64,000 nt of DNA from Empedobacter tilapiae (GTDB taxonomy: Bacteria; Bacteroidota; Bacteroidia; Flavobacteriales; Weeksellaceae): NCBI RefSeq assembly GCF_004785645.1, contig NZ_SRPE01000004.1:248001-312000 (forward strand), given 5' to 3'. Position 1 is the stretch's first letter. Every line of letters starts with the position of its first letter. The position numbers were made by a program, and so were the translations under genes. Shown one piece after another: positions 7,075-17,994 of this stretch. The notes beneath the pieces are model-generated. The model saw nothing but the letters and a program-made list of their open reading frames with translations. It was not told the origin of the DNA and searched no databases.

Positions 7075-9486
7075 ATGAAGAATTATATATTCCTGCTAAA
7101 TTTCTGTATTTCAATTGCCACATTTGCTCAAATTAAAGTAAGAGTATTCGATGCTCAAGACGAATTTCGTTTAACAGGAGCTAATGTATATAGTGATACG
7201 AAACAATTTCTTGGAGAAACTGATGAATTGGGTGAATTAGATATTAATGATTCAATTCATTTTATAGACGTACTCAAAAATGGATATTTTACAGAAAGTA
7301 TACAAACCAATGGTAAAAAGTTAATAGAAATTATGATGAAACCTTCTTTCATTAGTTTGGATGAGGTTACATTTACAACGAATGATTCTGTTGGAAGAAA
7401 TATAATTATCAAAGCAATTCGCAATCAATCCAGAAATACGATTAAAAATGGAGGGAATATTTTCTTGAAATCGTATACAAAGTTTTGGAGTACAGTAAAT
7501 AATGATTCAATTCCGTTTATTATTCAACCTCAAAGTCACAAAGATTCTGTCAATAATCAATGGAAAAAATTGTTAGACAATAGCCATTTATTTTTAGGAG
7601 AACGTGCAATGGATCATAAAGTATCGAAGCGTTTTGGACTAAAAAATATCGTGCAATCTTCTCGTATTTCAGGAATGCGTTCACCATTGTATGAATATTT
7701 GGCAATGCAACCAATTGCTTTTAATTTTGATCAAGATAAAATCAATTTTTTCTTCAAAGGAATTGTAAATCCAGTTAGTAGAGAAGGGCTTTCTAATTAT
7801 CGTTATGGATTTAAAGAAGATATTTTTATAGATGGAAGAAAAACAATCGTAATTAGTTTTTTTCCGTCAATAAAAACAGATAAACGTCAAATTAAAGGAA
7901 CACTTTGGATTGATGATAAAACATTTGCTTTAGTCAAATTTGAAGGAGAAAATACAAGTACAAATTATGTTGCTGAATTAGAAGCTGATTGGAAATTGAA
8001 CAATGGAACTTGGATTCCGAATCAGCAGAAATATCGTATGGAAGCAGGTAATTTTAAGATTACAGAAAAATTAGCAGGTAGCGATTTTATTGATAAAAAA
8101 GAAAAGATTTGGATTAATCTTGAAACAACTTTTAAGGATATTCAGAATCCAGCTCATTTCAAACGCAATGAATTTTTAGGTTATGAAGATGAGATTTCTT
8201 TTCAGAATATGGATGAGAAAAAATGGGATAATGTAATGGAAAATTATCGTGATTCATCTTTATCAAGCAAAGAAAGAAATACATATACAACTATCGATAG
8301 TATTGCAGATAAATATAAGTTAGAACGACAAATGAAGCTCATGAGAATTATGAGTTCAGGTGGGAAATTATCGTTAGGTAAAGTTGATTTAGATCTAACA
8401 AAAATCTTAGCTTTTAATGATTATGAAGGTTTTAGACTTGGGGCTGCTTTTAATACGAATGAAAATTGGAGTGATAAATATTCATTGAATGCTTATTCGG
8501 CTTATGGTTTTAAAGATGAGTCGTTTAAATTTGGTTTTGGAGGAGATTATTTTGTAAATAAACCTTACTCAGGACGGATTTTTGCGAAATATTCGCAAGA
8601 TGTTTCTGCTTCAGGTAAAACACCAATTTTATTACAATCAAATTACACGCGTTTAATGAGTGGAGCATTTAGTAATATTTATAACCACGAGTATTTTTCA
8701 TATAAGCGTTATTCATTAGGCTACGAACAAGATATTTTTAAAAATGTAACATTTAACATCTCCGCAAATTATGAAAAACAACAAGCAGAATTTGATTATT
8801 CTTTCCAAAATAATATTGATTGGTACGATTTATACAACACGCAATTAGCGATTCGTTTTGCACCAAAAGATAAATTTATTAGAACACCTTATGGAAAAGT
8901 GACAGTAAATAGTGGAAAATCTGTTTTCTATGCTACGCTTACAAAATATTGGGATGTTTTTAATTCTGATTATGATCCACTTCGTTTCAATGTTTCTTAT
9001 TTTGATGTTTTTGATACGCGAGTAGGTAAAACAAATTTCAATGTAAATGCGGGTTGGGTTGAAGGAAAAATGCCATTGATGAATTTGTTCGAAGGACAAG
9101 GAAATGCAAAACGAAATGACTTTTTGAATTTTGGAGTAGGAGGTTTAACGAATTTCGAAACAATGCGTCCAGGTGAATTTTATTCGGATCGATTTGTATC
9201 ATTTCAATTGAAACACATTTTTGCTGGCGTTAAAGTTGGAAACAAAATTATTTTACCACAATTTGTTTACCGAGGTGTTTTGGGTGATATGAAAGATAAA
9301 GCAGATCATCAAAATTTAGAATTCAAAACGTTGAATCATTACTATCACGAAACAGGTATTGAAGTAAATAATTTAATTTTCAAAACATTCGGACTTGGAG
9401 CTTTCTATCGTTTAGGTGCTTATTCAGAGGAAAAATTCAAAGATAATTTCTATTTAAAATTAACCGTTAATTTGAATTTCTTGTAA
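7075..9486 (+). CDS. DUF5686 outer membrane protein with CarboxypepD-like N-terminal domain
   Basis: About 803 residues starting at ATG 7075; the frame extends to a TTG at 7054, which would place residues ahead of a normal signal peptide. The protein begins with a signal peptide ending near TFAQ, then a CarboxypepD_reg-like beta domain of about 80 residues, then the long DUF5686 region with the family segment ERQMKLMRIMSSGGK in the middle and a C-terminal beta-barrel of amphipathic strands ending in aromatic LTVNLNFL. Probably sits in the outer membrane. Function is unknown. Confidence 0.88.
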   Translation: MKNYIFLLNFCISIATFAQIKVRVFDAQDEFRLTGANVYSDTKQFLGETDELGELDINDSIHFIDVLKNGYFTESIQTNGKKLIEIMMKPSFISLDEVTFTTNDSVGRNIIIKAIRNQSRNTIKNGGNIFLKSYTKFWSTVNNDSIPFIIQPQSHKDSVNNQWKKLLDNSHLFLGERAMDHKVSKRFGLKNIVQSSRISGMRSPLYEYLAMQPIAFNFDQDKINFFFKGIVNPVSREGLSNYRYGFKEDIFIDGRKTIVISFFPSIKTDKRQIKGTLWIDDKTFALVKFEGENTSTNYVAELEADWKLNNGTWIPNQQKYRMEAGNFKITEKLAGSDFIDKKEKIWINLETTFKDIQNPAHFKRNEFLGYEDEISFQNMDEKKWDNVMENYRDSSLSSKERNTYTTIDSIADKYKLERQMKLMRIMSSGGKLSLGKVDLDLTKILAFNDYEGFRLGAAFNTNENWSDKYSLNAYSAYGFKDESFKFGFGGDYFVNKPYSGRIFAKYSQDVSASGKTPILLQSNYTRLMSGAFSNIYNHEYFSYKRYSLGYEQDIFKNVTFNISANYEKQQAEFDYSFQNNIDWYDLYNTQLAIRFAPKDKFIRTPYGKVTVNSGKSVFYATLTKYWDVFNSDYDPLRFNVSYFDVFDTRVGKTNFNVNAGWVEGKMPLMNLFEGQGNAKRNDFLNFGVGGLTNFETMRPGEFYSDRFVSFQLKHIFAGVKVGNKIILPQFVYRGVLGDMKDKADHQNLEFKTLNHYYHETGIEVNNLIFKTFGLGAFYRLGAYSEEKFKDNFYLKLTVNLNFL

Positions 9487-9489
9487 GTT

Positions 9490-9909
9490 ATGGATAATAA
9501 AGAATTTGATTTTGATAAAATGGAAGAGGATCATAAAAAGATTAGTGAAACATTTGATAAAGTTGAATATGATGGAAAGAGAGATATTTTAAAATATTTT
9601 GATAGAATTCATGATAAACTATTTACTTTTAATAATATTTTAATTGTTGGTTTTTTTACTTTATCAAAGTTTAAAGAAAATGTGAGTATAAATACAATCT
9701 TGTTTCCAATATGTAATTTGATTTTTTTAATTTATATAGAATACTCTATGATGGAGAAAAGTAGGTTTGAAGCTTCTATTAAAGATAAAAACTTAAGTGA
9801 AATTAATGAAAATGGTAAGTTAATAAAGAGTACTAATAAATATTCTTTGTATATTATATTATCAACATTATTGGTTACACTTATATTCCTACTAAACTTG
9901 TTTAATTAA
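9490..9909 (+). CDS. Small membrane protein, unknown function
   Basis: 139 residues: a charged, helical N-terminal half (about residues 1-47) followed by three hydrophobic segments near 48-58, 68-86 and 116-136. No family recognised; the layout of a soluble helix followed by a membrane pair loosely recalls SLATT-type proteins but is not convincing. It begins 3 bp after the DUF5686 stop and is followed by a long perfect hairpin. Confidence 0.7.
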   Translation: MDNKEFDFDKMEEDHKKISETFDKVEYDGKRDILKYFDRIHDKLFTFNNILIVGFFTLSKFKENVSINTILFPICNLIFLIYIEYSMMEKSRFEASIKDKNLSEINENGKLIKSTNKYSLYIILSTLLVTLIFLLNLFN

Positions 9910-9935
9910 ATCACTTCAAAAAATAAACTAAAATC

Positions 9936-9976
9936 AAAAATCCTTTACAATTTCATTGAAATTGTAAAGGATTTTT
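9936..9976. terminator. 20-bp perfect inverted repeat, terminator-like
   Basis: Arms 9936-9955 and 9957-9976 are exact reverse complements with a single T between, flanked by A5 and T5. It is palindromic and would work in either direction; here it closes the operon ending at 9909. Confidence 0.8.
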
Positions 9977-10038
9977 AGGTTGGTTGAAAAATATTCGCAA
10001 AAATTATGCCTATAATTTTTATAACTTTAAATAATAAC

Positions 10039-10046
10039 TAAATTTG
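10039..10046 (+). promoter_or_regulatory. -7 element TAAATTTG before asnS
   Basis: Exact TAnnTTTG box 20 bp before the asnS ATG at 10067. No good -33 TTTG at the expected distance. Confidence 0.55.
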
Positions 10047-10066
10047 TAAGGATAAATTAAAAAATT

Positions 10067-11515
10067 ATGCAATCGTACGGAATTAAAGCCTTATTAGAAA
10101 AAGGCAAGGATTTGTTGCTACAGGAAGTAGTTGTAAATGGATGGGTAAGATCGTTCAGAAGTAATCGTTTCATCGCGTTGAATGACGGTTCTACAATTAA
10201 TAATATTCAAGTAGTAGTAGATTTTGAAAATTTTGACGAATCAATTATAAAACAAATTTCTACAGCAGCTTCTTTGCAAATAAAAGGTGAAGTGGTAGAA
10301 AGTGAAGGAGCAGGTCAAGATATTGAAATTGTTGCGAAAGAAATCAAAATTTTAGGTACTGCACCATCTGATGATTTAAAAGGAACAATTTTACAACCAA
10401 AACAACACAGTTTAGAAATTTTGCGTGAGCAAGCACATTTACGTTTCAGAACAAATGTTTTTGCTGCAACTATGCGTGTTCGTAATGCGTTAATGTTCGG
10501 GATTCACAAGTATTTCAACGAAAATGGATTCGTTTACATCAACACGCCGATTATTACAGGATCTGATGCTGAAGGAGCAGGAGAGATGTTTCATATCACG
10601 AACTTGGATATGGAAAACTTACCTAAAAACGAAGAAGGAAAAATAGATTATACACAAGACTTTTTTGGTAAATCGACTAACTTAACGGTTTCTGGACAAT
10701 TAGAAGGAGAAACTGCTGCAATGGGATTAGGAAAAATCTACACATTTGGACCTACTTTCCGTGCGGAAAACTCGAATACTTCTCGTCACTTAGCTGAATT
10801 CTGGATGATTGAACCTGAAGTTGCGTTTTTCCGTTTAGATCAAAATATGGATTTGGCAGAAGATTTCATGAAATCTGTTATTACTTATGCAATGGAAACT
10901 TGTAAAGATGATTTGAAATTCTTAGCTGAACGTTTTGACAAAGAACAAAAGCAAAAACCAGAAGCAGAGCGTTCAGAATTAGGTTTAATTGAGCGTTTAG
11001 AATATGTTTTAAACAATAAATTCATTCGTTTAAGTTATACTGAAGCAATTGATATCTTAAAAGATTCTAAACCAAATAAAAAAGGTAAATTCAAATATCC
11101 AATCGAAGGTTGGGGAGCAGATTTACAATCTGAACACGAACGTTATTTAGTTGAGAAACACTTCAAAACTCCAGTTATTTTATTTGATTATCCTGCAGAA
11201 ATCAAAGCATTTTACATGCGTATGAATGATGATGGAAAAACAGTTCGTGCAATGGACGTTTTATTCCCTGGAATCGGAGAAATTATCGGAGGTTCTGAGC
11301 GTGAAGAACGTTTAGAAGTTTTAGATGAAAAAATGGAAAAATTCGGAATCGATAAAGAAGAATTATGGTGGTACCGTGACACAAGACGTTTTGGTTCTGT
11401 GCCACATTCAGGTTTCGGTTTAGGTTTAGAGCGTTTGGTATTATTCGTTACAGGAATGGGGAACATTCGCGACGTAATTCCTTTCCCAAGAACACCGAAT
11501 AACGCTGAATTTTAA
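10067..11515 (+). CDS. asnS: Asparaginyl-tRNA synthetase
   Basis: 482 residues, a class IIb aminoacyl-tRNA synthetase. The N-terminal OB-fold anticodon domain is marked by [19 protein letters not shown]. The catalytic domain shows motif 2 around [17 protein letters not shown] and motif 3 as [12 protein letters not shown] near the C-terminus. The [11 protein letters not shown](I)EPE form and the absence of an AspRS insertion favour AsnRS over AspRS. Monocistronic, between its own promoter and a terminator. Confidence 0.96.
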   Translation: MQSYGIKALLEKGKDLLLQEVVVNGWVRSFRSNRFIALNDGSTINNIQVVVDFENFDESIIKQISTAASLQIKGEVVESEGAGQDIEIVAKEIKILGTAPSDDLKGTILQPKQHSLEILREQAHLRFRTNVFAATMRVRNALMFGIHKYFNENGFVYINTPIITGSDAEGAGEMFHITNLDMENLPKNEEGKIDYTQDFFGKSTNLTVSGQLEGETAAMGLGKIYTFGPTFRAENSNTSRHLAEFWMIEPEVAFFRLDQNMDLAEDFMKSVITYAMETCKDDLKFLAERFDKEQKQKPEAERSELGLIERLEYVLNNKFIRLSYTEAIDILKDSKPNKKGKFKYPIEGWGADLQSEHERYLVEKHFKTPVILFDYPAEIKAFYMRMNDDGKTVRAMDVLFPGIGEIIGGSEREERLEVLDEKMEKFGIDKEELWWYRDTRRFGSVPHSGFGLGLERLVLFVTGMGNIRDVIPFPRTPNNAEF

Positions 11516-11529
11516 TTAAAATATTTTTT

Positions 11530-11577
11530 ACGGATTTACGCTTAAATATTGTAACTTTAAGCTAAATCCGTTTTTTT
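11530..11577 (+). terminator. Terminator after asnS
   Basis: A 16-bp stem with one bulged C (11530-11546 against 11556-11571), 9-nt loop, then seven T residues. It lies only 22 bp before rpoN, so rpoN must start from a promoter within or after it, or from read-through. Confidence 0.8.
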
Positions 11578-11598
11578 ATATAAGCCAAAACCCAAAAT

Positions 11599-13071
11599 AT
11601 GTTAAAGCAGGAATTAAATTTAAAATTACAACAAAAACTATCGCCACAACAAATCCAATTAATGAAGTTAGTTCAGCTTCCTACGGTTGCTTTTGAACAA
11701 CGCGTAAAGGAAGAGTTGGAAGAAAACCCTGCTTTGGATGATCAATCTTCTGAATATGATGAAGATTATGGAGGAGAGCAGGAAGAATGGGATAATCAGA
11801 GTGATGATTTTGGCGACGAACAAGTTATTGATACAAGTGACATCAATATTGATGATTATTTGAGTGATGACGATATCCCAAATTATAAAACATATACGAA
11901 TAATTATAGTGATGATGACGAAGATAAATCTGTTCCTTACGCACAAGGAGAGAGTTTTATCGAGTTTTTAACATCTCAATTATATACATATCGATTAACT
12001 TCGGAACAATTTCAAATTGCAGAATTTATTTTAGGAAATATTGACGATGATGGTTATATGCGTCGTGATATTAAATCGTTGGTTGATGATTTGGCGTTCT
12101 CACAAAACATTTACACTTCGCCAGAAGAAGTAGAAAATTTGTTGATTAATTATATTCAACGAATGGATCCAGTTGGAGTAGGTGCGCGTGATTTGCAAGA
12201 ATGTTTATTGATTCAATTAGAAAATAAAAACCAAACGGAAGCAGTAGAATTAGCTGAAAAATTAATTTCAGAATCGTTTGATGCATTTACGAAAAAGCAT
12301 TATTCGAAATTGATGGCGAAATATGATGCGGATGATGATGAGTTACGTGATGCAATTTCGGAGATTGAACGTTTGAATCCAAAACCAGGAAAATCATTTT
12401 CCAGCAGTAGTAAAATTGTAGAGCAAATAACGCCAGATTTTACAATTCATATCAACGATGGCGATTTAGAATTATCGTTAAATGGACGTAATGTACCAGA
12501 ATTGAAAATTTCGAGTGCGTTTGCAGAAATGTTAGATACGTACAAAAAAACCGAAAATAAATCGAATCAACAGAAAGAAGCTGTGATGTTTGTCAAACAA
12601 AAGTTAGATTCTGCGAAATGGTTTATTGATGCGGTTCAGCAACGTCGTAACACGCTTTTGTACACGATGGAAGCGATTATGAAATTTCAAAAAGAATATT
12701 TCTTAACAGGAGATGAAACGAAAATTAAACCGATGATTTTGAAAGATATTTCAGACAGAATTGGAATGGATATTTCTACTGTTTCTCGTGTAGCGAATTC
12801 TAAATATGTCACAACGCCTTACGGAACATTTTTGATTAAGGATTTGTTCTCAGAATCGTTAACAAATGATGAAGGTGAAGAAGTTTCGACGCGCGAAATT
12901 AAACGAATTTTGCAAGATGTAATTGCAGATGAAGACAAACGTAAACCTTTGACAGACGAGAAATTAACCGAAATTTTAAAAGAAAAAGGTTATCCAATTG
13001 CTCGTCGTACAATTGCAAAATATCGCGAACAACTAAATATTCCAGTTGCGAGATTAAGAAAAGAAATCTAA
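11599..13071 (+). CDS. rpoN: RNA polymerase sigma-54 factor
   Basis: 490 residues. The order is as in the family: a glutamine-rich activator-interacting N-terminus (QQKLSPQQIQLMKLVQLP), a strongly acidic region II at about 50-115, the core-binding domain, the HTH around DISDRIGMDISTVSRVANSKY, and the RpoN box ARRTIAKYRE at 468-477. It directs transcription from -24/-12 promoters with enhancer-binding activators. No such activator gene is visible in this window. Confidence 0.96.
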   Translation: MLKQELNLKLQQKLSPQQIQLMKLVQLPTVAFEQRVKEELEENPALDDQSSEYDEDYGGEQEEWDNQSDDFGDEQVIDTSDINIDDYLSDDDIPNYKTYTNNYSDDDEDKSVPYAQGESFIEFLTSQLYTYRLTSEQFQIAEFILGNIDDDGYMRRDIKSLVDDLAFSQNIYTSPEEVENLLINYIQRMDPVGVGARDLQECLLIQLENKNQTEAVELAEKLISESFDAFTKKHYSKLMAKYDADDDELRDAISEIERLNPKPGKSFSSSSKIVEQITPDFTIHINDGDLELSLNGRNVPELKISSAFAEMLDTYKKTENKSNQQKEAVMFVKQKLDSAKWFIDAVQQRRNTLLYTMEAIMKFQKEYFLTGDETKIKPMILKDISDRIGMDISTVSRVANSKYVTTPYGTFLIKDLFSESLTNDEGEEVSTREIKRILQDVIADEDKRKPLTDEKLTEILKEKGYPIARRTIAKYREQLNIPVARLRKEI

Positions 13072-13093
13072 ACTTTTAGAAATATTATCAAAC

Positions 13094-13123
13094 AAAAAAA
13101 GAGCTTTATAAAGCTCTTTTTTT
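13094..13123 (+). terminator. Terminator after rpoN
   Basis: Perfect stem GAGCTTTA/TAAAGCTC (13101-13116) flanked by A7 and T7. Confidence 0.9.
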
Positions 13124-13225
13124 GTTTTTATATTAAATAGGTGTCATTCAAGATAATTTTTTTAATATTCATTAAATCTGTAACTTTTTTATAATTCTTA
13201 CGTCTTTATAAAAACATAACCTAAT

Positions 13226-15610
13226 ATGTCTAAATTATATATACCGATTCTACTATGTGCTTCTACTTCGATTTTTGCTCAGCAACAATATAAAGGTAGC
13301 TTACAATATGTGAATCAAACGCCTGTTAGTTTAGCTGATGTGATTATTATAAAAGATGATCAAATTATTGATGAAATTTCGACAGATGAAAAAGGAAATT
13401 TTATTGTTGAATTAGCCATAGGAAATTATACTTTTCGAATAGAAGAAGCTGGTATTTTGCTTCATAATCAAACAATTTTGTGTGGACAAAATCAAGATTT
13501 AGGCGTTATTATTATTCCAAAAACTGAAAACATTACATTAACTGAAACGGTTGTAAAAAGTCAGAAAAAATTAATTGAAAAGAAAGTTGATCGACTTGTT
13601 TTTAATGCTGATTTAGCAGAAGGAGCAAGAGGTGGAGATGCTCTAGATTTGTTGAAATTGGCTCCTCGTGTAAAGGTTGATAATGATGTGGTATCGATTA
13701 TTGGTAAAAGTACTTTACGTGTAATGGTGGATGATCGTTTGTTAGAAATGTCTGGTGATCAATTGACGAATTATCTTAAAACGCTTCGTGCAGATGATAT
13801 TGAAAAAATTGAAGTAATTACTAATCCGCCTGCAAAATATCAAGCAATAGGAAATAGTGGAATTCTGAATATTGTGTTGAAATCTGGAAAAAAAGATTCG
13901 TGGAATGGTAGTTTGTCGTCGTCATTTCAACATTATAATAAACCATATTGGAATAATAGCGCATCATTTAATTATCGAAAAAATAAATGGACATTAGTTT
14001 CGAATATTTTTGGAGGTTTTGGTGAATATGATGGAATTGGTCAATCGGATATTTATTTCACGAAAACAAATGAAGTTTGGACTGAAAGAGAAAGAAATAG
14101 CGGGAAGAATGGAAGTATTGGAGGAAAATTAGGTTTAGATTACAAAGTATCAGATAAGTTGACAACAGGTTTTACGGTTGATTTATATGCAGGAAACCGT
14201 AAAGGGACTGGAGGTACAATAACAACGATGAATAGTTTGGATAAAAACGAGTTGTTGAGTTATATTCTGAATGATCGAAATGGGAGCAAAGGGAATACGA
14301 AATACAATACATTGAATTATCATGTGATTTATAAAATGGACACAATTGGTAAGAAATTGACGTTTGATTTTGATTGGGTCAATTTTAATAATAACAATAC
14401 AAGCGTTACTTCAAACAGATTTTTTGATTCAAAAGATGTTGAAAATATAGCAGAATATCAAGGAAATAAAAGTTTGTCAGACCAAATAGCAAATAATTAT
14501 AGTTTGAATATAGATATGGAACATCCTATAAATACTTGGAAGTTAAATTATGGAAGTCGTTATAGTTGGACCAAAAATAATAGTGATAACTTATTTTACG
14601 ATACAACTAGTGGCTCACCTGTTTTTGATAAGAAGCTTAGTAATGGTTTTTATTATGATGAAAATATTTTGGCTTTTTATGGAAGTATCGAAAAAGATAT
14701 ATCAGAAAAATGGTCTGCAAAAGTTGGTTTGAGATACGAAAATACAAATGCAAAAGGTTTTTCTCCACAAAAAAATCAACATGATACGTACAAATATGAT
14801 GGATTATTTCCGACAGCTTATTTAATGTATAAAGCAGCAGAAAATCATTCGTTAAGTGTGAATGTAGGACGTCGTATTAATCGGCCATTTATGGGGCAAC
14901 TGAATCCTTTTCGTACTATTTATTCACCTTATTCCTTTGCTGAAGGTAACCCGGATTTAAAATCTTCTTATTCATATAATTATGAATTAGAATATGCTTA
15001 TAAGGATTTATCAATTACAACTTTATATTACCAAAATTCTACTAATGAGATCAGTCAAATTGTAGTTGTAAATCCGACCGAAAATACACAAAATTGGATT
15101 CCGTATAATTACGCTGATTCTGAAAGTTTTGGGATTAGTGAAAATATAAACTTTAAACCTGTAAAATGGTGGAAAGTTAATGGGGCGATTGATTTGTATT
15201 ACAAGAAAACGAAAGGAATTATTCCAGAATATAATTATACATTGGATGGATTTAATGGAGAATTTCGTTTGACAAATAATTTAGAACTGAATAAATCTAA
15301 AACATTATTATTTAACCATACTACAAATTATTCAACAAAAACAATTGATGCGATGTCAAGAGGTCGTGAAAATTGGAAGACATCTTTAGGTTTGAAAGCA
15401 TTGTTTTTGGATAAAAAGTTTGAAGTTTCGTTTAATGTAAATAACGTTTTCAAAGATAAAGCTTGGCAAGATCAAAGTTATAGTAACGATACAAGATTTG
15501 TTTACACAGGACAATCAGTACGTTTTTATCGTGTTGGAATTCGATACAATTTTGGAAAATCATTTACAATAGAACAATCAAAAAGTAGTTCAGAAAAAGG
15601 AAGATTATAA
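13226..15610 (+). CDS. Outer-membrane beta-barrel receptor (TonB-dependent-like, PF14905 type)
   Basis: 794 residues: signal peptide ending at IFAQ, a CarboxypepD_reg-like domain (about 20-100), a plug-like domain around 110-220 with RVMVDDRLLEMSGDQL and the NPPAKY segment, then a long barrel with many aromatic-ended strands. The class is the Bacteroidota outer membrane beta-barrel family related to TonB-dependent receptors. No SusD partner follows, so a glycan-uptake role is not supported; the cargo is unknown. The barrel ends with VGIRYNFG, followed by a basic Ser/Lys tail. Confidence 0.88.
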   Translation: MSKLYIPILLCASTSIFAQQQYKGSLQYVNQTPVSLADVIIIKDDQIIDEISTDEKGNFIVELAIGNYTFRIEEAGILLHNQTILCGQNQDLGVIIIPKTENITLTETVVKSQKKLIEKKVDRLVFNADLAEGARGGDALDLLKLAPRVKVDNDVVSIIGKSTLRVMVDDRLLEMSGDQLTNYLKTLRADDIEKIEVITNPPAKYQAIGNSGILNIVLKSGKKDSWNGSLSSSFQHYNKPYWNNSASFNYRKNKWTLVSNIFGGFGEYDGIGQSDIYFTKTNEVWTERERNSGKNGSIGGKLGLDYKVSDKLTTGFTVDLYAGNRKGTGGTITTMNSLDKNELLSYILNDRNGSKGNTKYNTLNYHVIYKMDTIGKKLTFDFDWVNFNNNNTSVTSNRFFDSKDVENIAEYQGNKSLSDQIANNYSLNIDMEHPINTWKLNYGSRYSWTKNNSDNLFYDTTSGSPVFDKKLSNGFYYDENILAFYGSIEKDISEKWSAKVGLRYENTNAKGFSPQKNQHDTYKYDGLFPTAYLMYKAAENHSLSVNVGRRINRPFMGQLNPFRTIYSPYSFAEGNPDLKSSYSYNYELEYAYKDLSITTLYYQNSTNEISQIVVVNPTENTQNWIPYNYADSESFGISENINFKPVKWWKVNGAIDLYYKKTKGIIPEYNYTLDGFNGEFRLTNNLELNKSKTLLFNHTTNYSTKTIDAMSRGRENWKTSLGLKALFLDKKFEVSFNVNNVFKDKAWQDQSYSNDTRFVYTGQSVRFYRVGIRYNFGKSFTIEQSKSSSEKGRL

Positions 15611-15653
15611 AAAAATAACCTCCAATATTAATTAATATTGGAGGTTATTTTTT
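15610..15653. terminator. Bidirectional terminator between convergent genes
   Basis: A perfect 22-bp inverted repeat (15610-15631 and 15632-15653) with A6 and T6 ends, placed between the receptor gene (+) and the MFS gene (-). Confidence 0.9.
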
Positions 15654-15667
15654 TATAATAGATGACT

Positions 15668-16951
15668 TTACTTCTTTTCCATTTTATAGAACAATAAAAT
15701 CACAAAGCTAATCGCGAACGAAACACCCATTGCAAGTGCAGAAGCTTTCATTCCACCAGAATATTCTATCAATAAACCATAAATTACTAAACCTAAAAAC
15801 AGCGCAAATTTTTCGAAGACATCGTAAAAACTAAAATAGGTTGTAGTATCTTTTGTTTCTGGTAATAATTTCGCGTAAGTAGAACGCGACAAAGCTTGTA
15901 AACCTCCCATTACAAGACCAACCATTGCAGCCATTACATAAAACTGAGTTTTTACATTTGGATCATTTTTATTAATCAAATAACCAATAATACATGTAAT
16001 AATCCAAATAAAAATTCCTATTAATAAGGTTTTCTTATTACCGATTTTTCCTGATAGAAAAGAGAAAAACCAAGCACCTAAAACAGCTTCGATTTGAATT
16101 AATAAAATAGTCATAATCAATTCTGAAGATTCCATTCCTATTTCTGAACTTCCAAACATTGCTGCCATTAAAAAGATAGTTTGCATAGCTAAACTGTAAA
16201 AGAAAAATCCAGCCAAAAAAACACGAATATTTTTGTATTGATTCAGATCCTTGAAAGTATGTTTTAAATTTCTAAAACTAGATTTTATGATATCTTTTGG
16301 AATTTCGCGATCATATTTGTGATTTGGTAATTTACTTAATGCAATTTGTCCAAATCCTAACCACCAAATTCCTGTTAATAAGAAACTTATTCGAGTAAAC
16401 ATTGCTTGTTGTTCTTCTGGAGCGAATTGTATCATCGCCAAACAAATTGTCAATAAAATGACAGAACCAATGTAACCAAACATATAACCTTGCGCTGAAA
16501 CTTTGTCCATTTTTTCATCTGAGACAATTTCTGGTAAATAGGCGTTGTAAAAAACTAAACTTCCCCAAAAACCTATGCTTGCGGTAATATTGAGTAATAA
16601 AGCTAACCAAACTAAATCGCTCGATGTGAAGAAAAACATTCCGATACATGAGAACGATCCTAAGTAACAAAAAAAGCGAAGAAATTTGATTTTATTTCCG
16701 ATTAAATCTGCAATTGAAGATAAAACAGGAGACAAAACAATCACAAAAAAGAAAGCAATTGCTAATGAAAAATTGAAGGCAGATTCTGGTAATAATCCTA
16801 AAAATTTAATTGGTTGATCGTTCGTATCATAGGTCATTAAAGTATAATAAACTGGAAAAATAGCAGAGGCAATAACTAAAGAATGAACAGAATTTGCCCA
16901 ATCGTAAGAAATCCAAGCTCGTATTAGTTTGGGATTATCTTTTGTATTCAT
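15668..16951 (-). CDS. MFS transporter, UMF1 family
   Basis: 427 residues with about twelve membrane segments. The N-terminal signature RAWISYDWANSVHSLVI is characteristic of the UMF1 (Atg22-like) branch of the major facilitator superfamily. A second half signature is the GGLQALSRSTYAKLLPE segment near residue 345. The substrate is not predictable from sequence. Single gene, convergent with the receptor gene. Confidence 0.93.
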   Translation of the reverse strand: MNTKDNPKLIRAWISYDWANSVHSLVIASAIFPVYYTLMTYDTNDQPIKFLGLLPESAFNFSLAIAFFFVIVLSPVLSSIADLIGNKIKFLRFFCYLGSFSCIGMFFFTSSDLVWLALLLNITASIGFWGSLVFYNAYLPEIVSDEKMDKVSAQGYMFGYIGSVILLTICLAMIQFAPEEQQAMFTRISFLLTGIWWLGFGQIALSKLPNHKYDREIPKDIIKSSFRNLKHTFKDLNQYKNIRVFLAGFFFYSLAMQTIFLMAAMFGSSEIGMESSELIMTILLIQIEAVLGAWFFSFLSGKIGNKKTLLIGIFIWIITCIIGYLINKNDPNVKTQFYVMAAMVGLVMGGLQALSRSTYAKLLPETKDTTTYFSFYDVFEKFALFLGLVIYGLLIEYSGGMKASALAMGVSFAISFVILLFYKMEKK

Positions 16952-17018
16952 AAATTTTTTATAGTAATGTTGGTTAAACTTAAGAAAAAAATAGAGAAAC
17001 TAAAGTTATCTTTTCAAA

Positions 17019-17951
17019 TTATTGAAATTTTATAGTTTGTAGTATTTTTTCAACGTCTTTTACAGCGTTTTGATTATTGTTAAATATTTCTGTTCGTATA
17101 ACATAGATTTTTTTGCCTTTTTCAATAAAGTAAAAATCAATCGAAACATTTTTAGATATATTTTGCCCATTAGGATGACTTAAAGTCGCTGTACCAGTCA
17201 AAGTAAAACGAGTTGTAGGCAAGTTATCAATAGTAGTTTCAGGTTGCTCATTTAATTCCAATTGATAAATATTTTCGTCAATGTTATTCAAATAATTTTT
17301 TACAATACCTTCTACATTTTTATTATAAAATTCTGAAACATAAATTTTATCGATATAAAGAGGATTTTCAGCAGTTACTAACTTTTCTGTAGAATAAATA
17401 ATAACATTCGGATTGTATTCAATTGCTTTAAAGGAAGTATTCGAATTGTTTAATTTAAAAGAAAATATTTTACCATAATCTATTTTATGTTTTATATCAA
17501 AACTTGCTGATTTTATGAAATTAATAACATTATCTTTAGTTTTTTGATTGAAAACAGCTTTAATTGAATTGAAAATTGTATCATTTCCAAAATGTATAGA
17601 AATTTGTTCTGTATCATTTTCGTGTTCTAAATAATAAATTCCATTTAATCGATTAAATTTTATAGAATAACTTTTGATATTATTTTTCGCATTTGTTTCA
17701 GTTATAAAATTTGAAATTCTATAAAAATTACCAACAGATTCATTAAAATAAATTCCAGATAAACTGTCTTTTTTATAATGAAAAGTGGTATTTTTTTGAT
17801 TGAAATCTGAATTATTTGAGACAAAAAAACGAGTGTTATTTATTTGATTCAATCCAGTAATAGGATTATTAATTTCATTAGGTAAAATTGTATTTTGACC
17901 ATGACAAGAAATAATGGTGATAAAAAATAGAAATAAATAGCGCATAATCAT
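17019..17951 (-). CDS. Predicted lipoprotein, unknown function
   Basis: 310 residues. The N-terminus carries a signal peptide with a lipobox-like TIISC sequence (cysteine near residue 16), so it is probably lipid-anchored. The start may be either of two ATGs two codons apart. The rest is beta-rich and asparagine-rich; a C-terminal segment of about 100 residues ending in DVEKILQTIKF resembles surface proteins that measure or bind something, but no family is recognised. Confidence 0.75.
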   Translation of the reverse strand: MIMRYLFLFFITIISCHGQNTILPNEINNPITGLNQINNTRFFVSNNSDFNQKNTTFHYKKDSLSGIYFNESVGNFYRISNFITETNAKNNIKSYSIKFNRLNGIYYLEHENDTEQISIHFGNDTIFNSIKAVFNQKTKDNVINFIKSASFDIKHKIDYGKIFSFKLNNSNTSFKAIEYNPNVIIYSTEKLVTAENPLYIDKIYVSEFYNKNVEGIVKNYLNNIDENIYQLELNEQPETTIDNLPTTRFTLTGTATLSHPNGQNISKNVSIDFYFIEKGKKIYVIRTEIFNNNQNAVKDVEKILQTIKFQ

Positions 17952-17994
17952 TATAGTGGATGATTCAAAAGTACTATAAATATCTATAATTTGA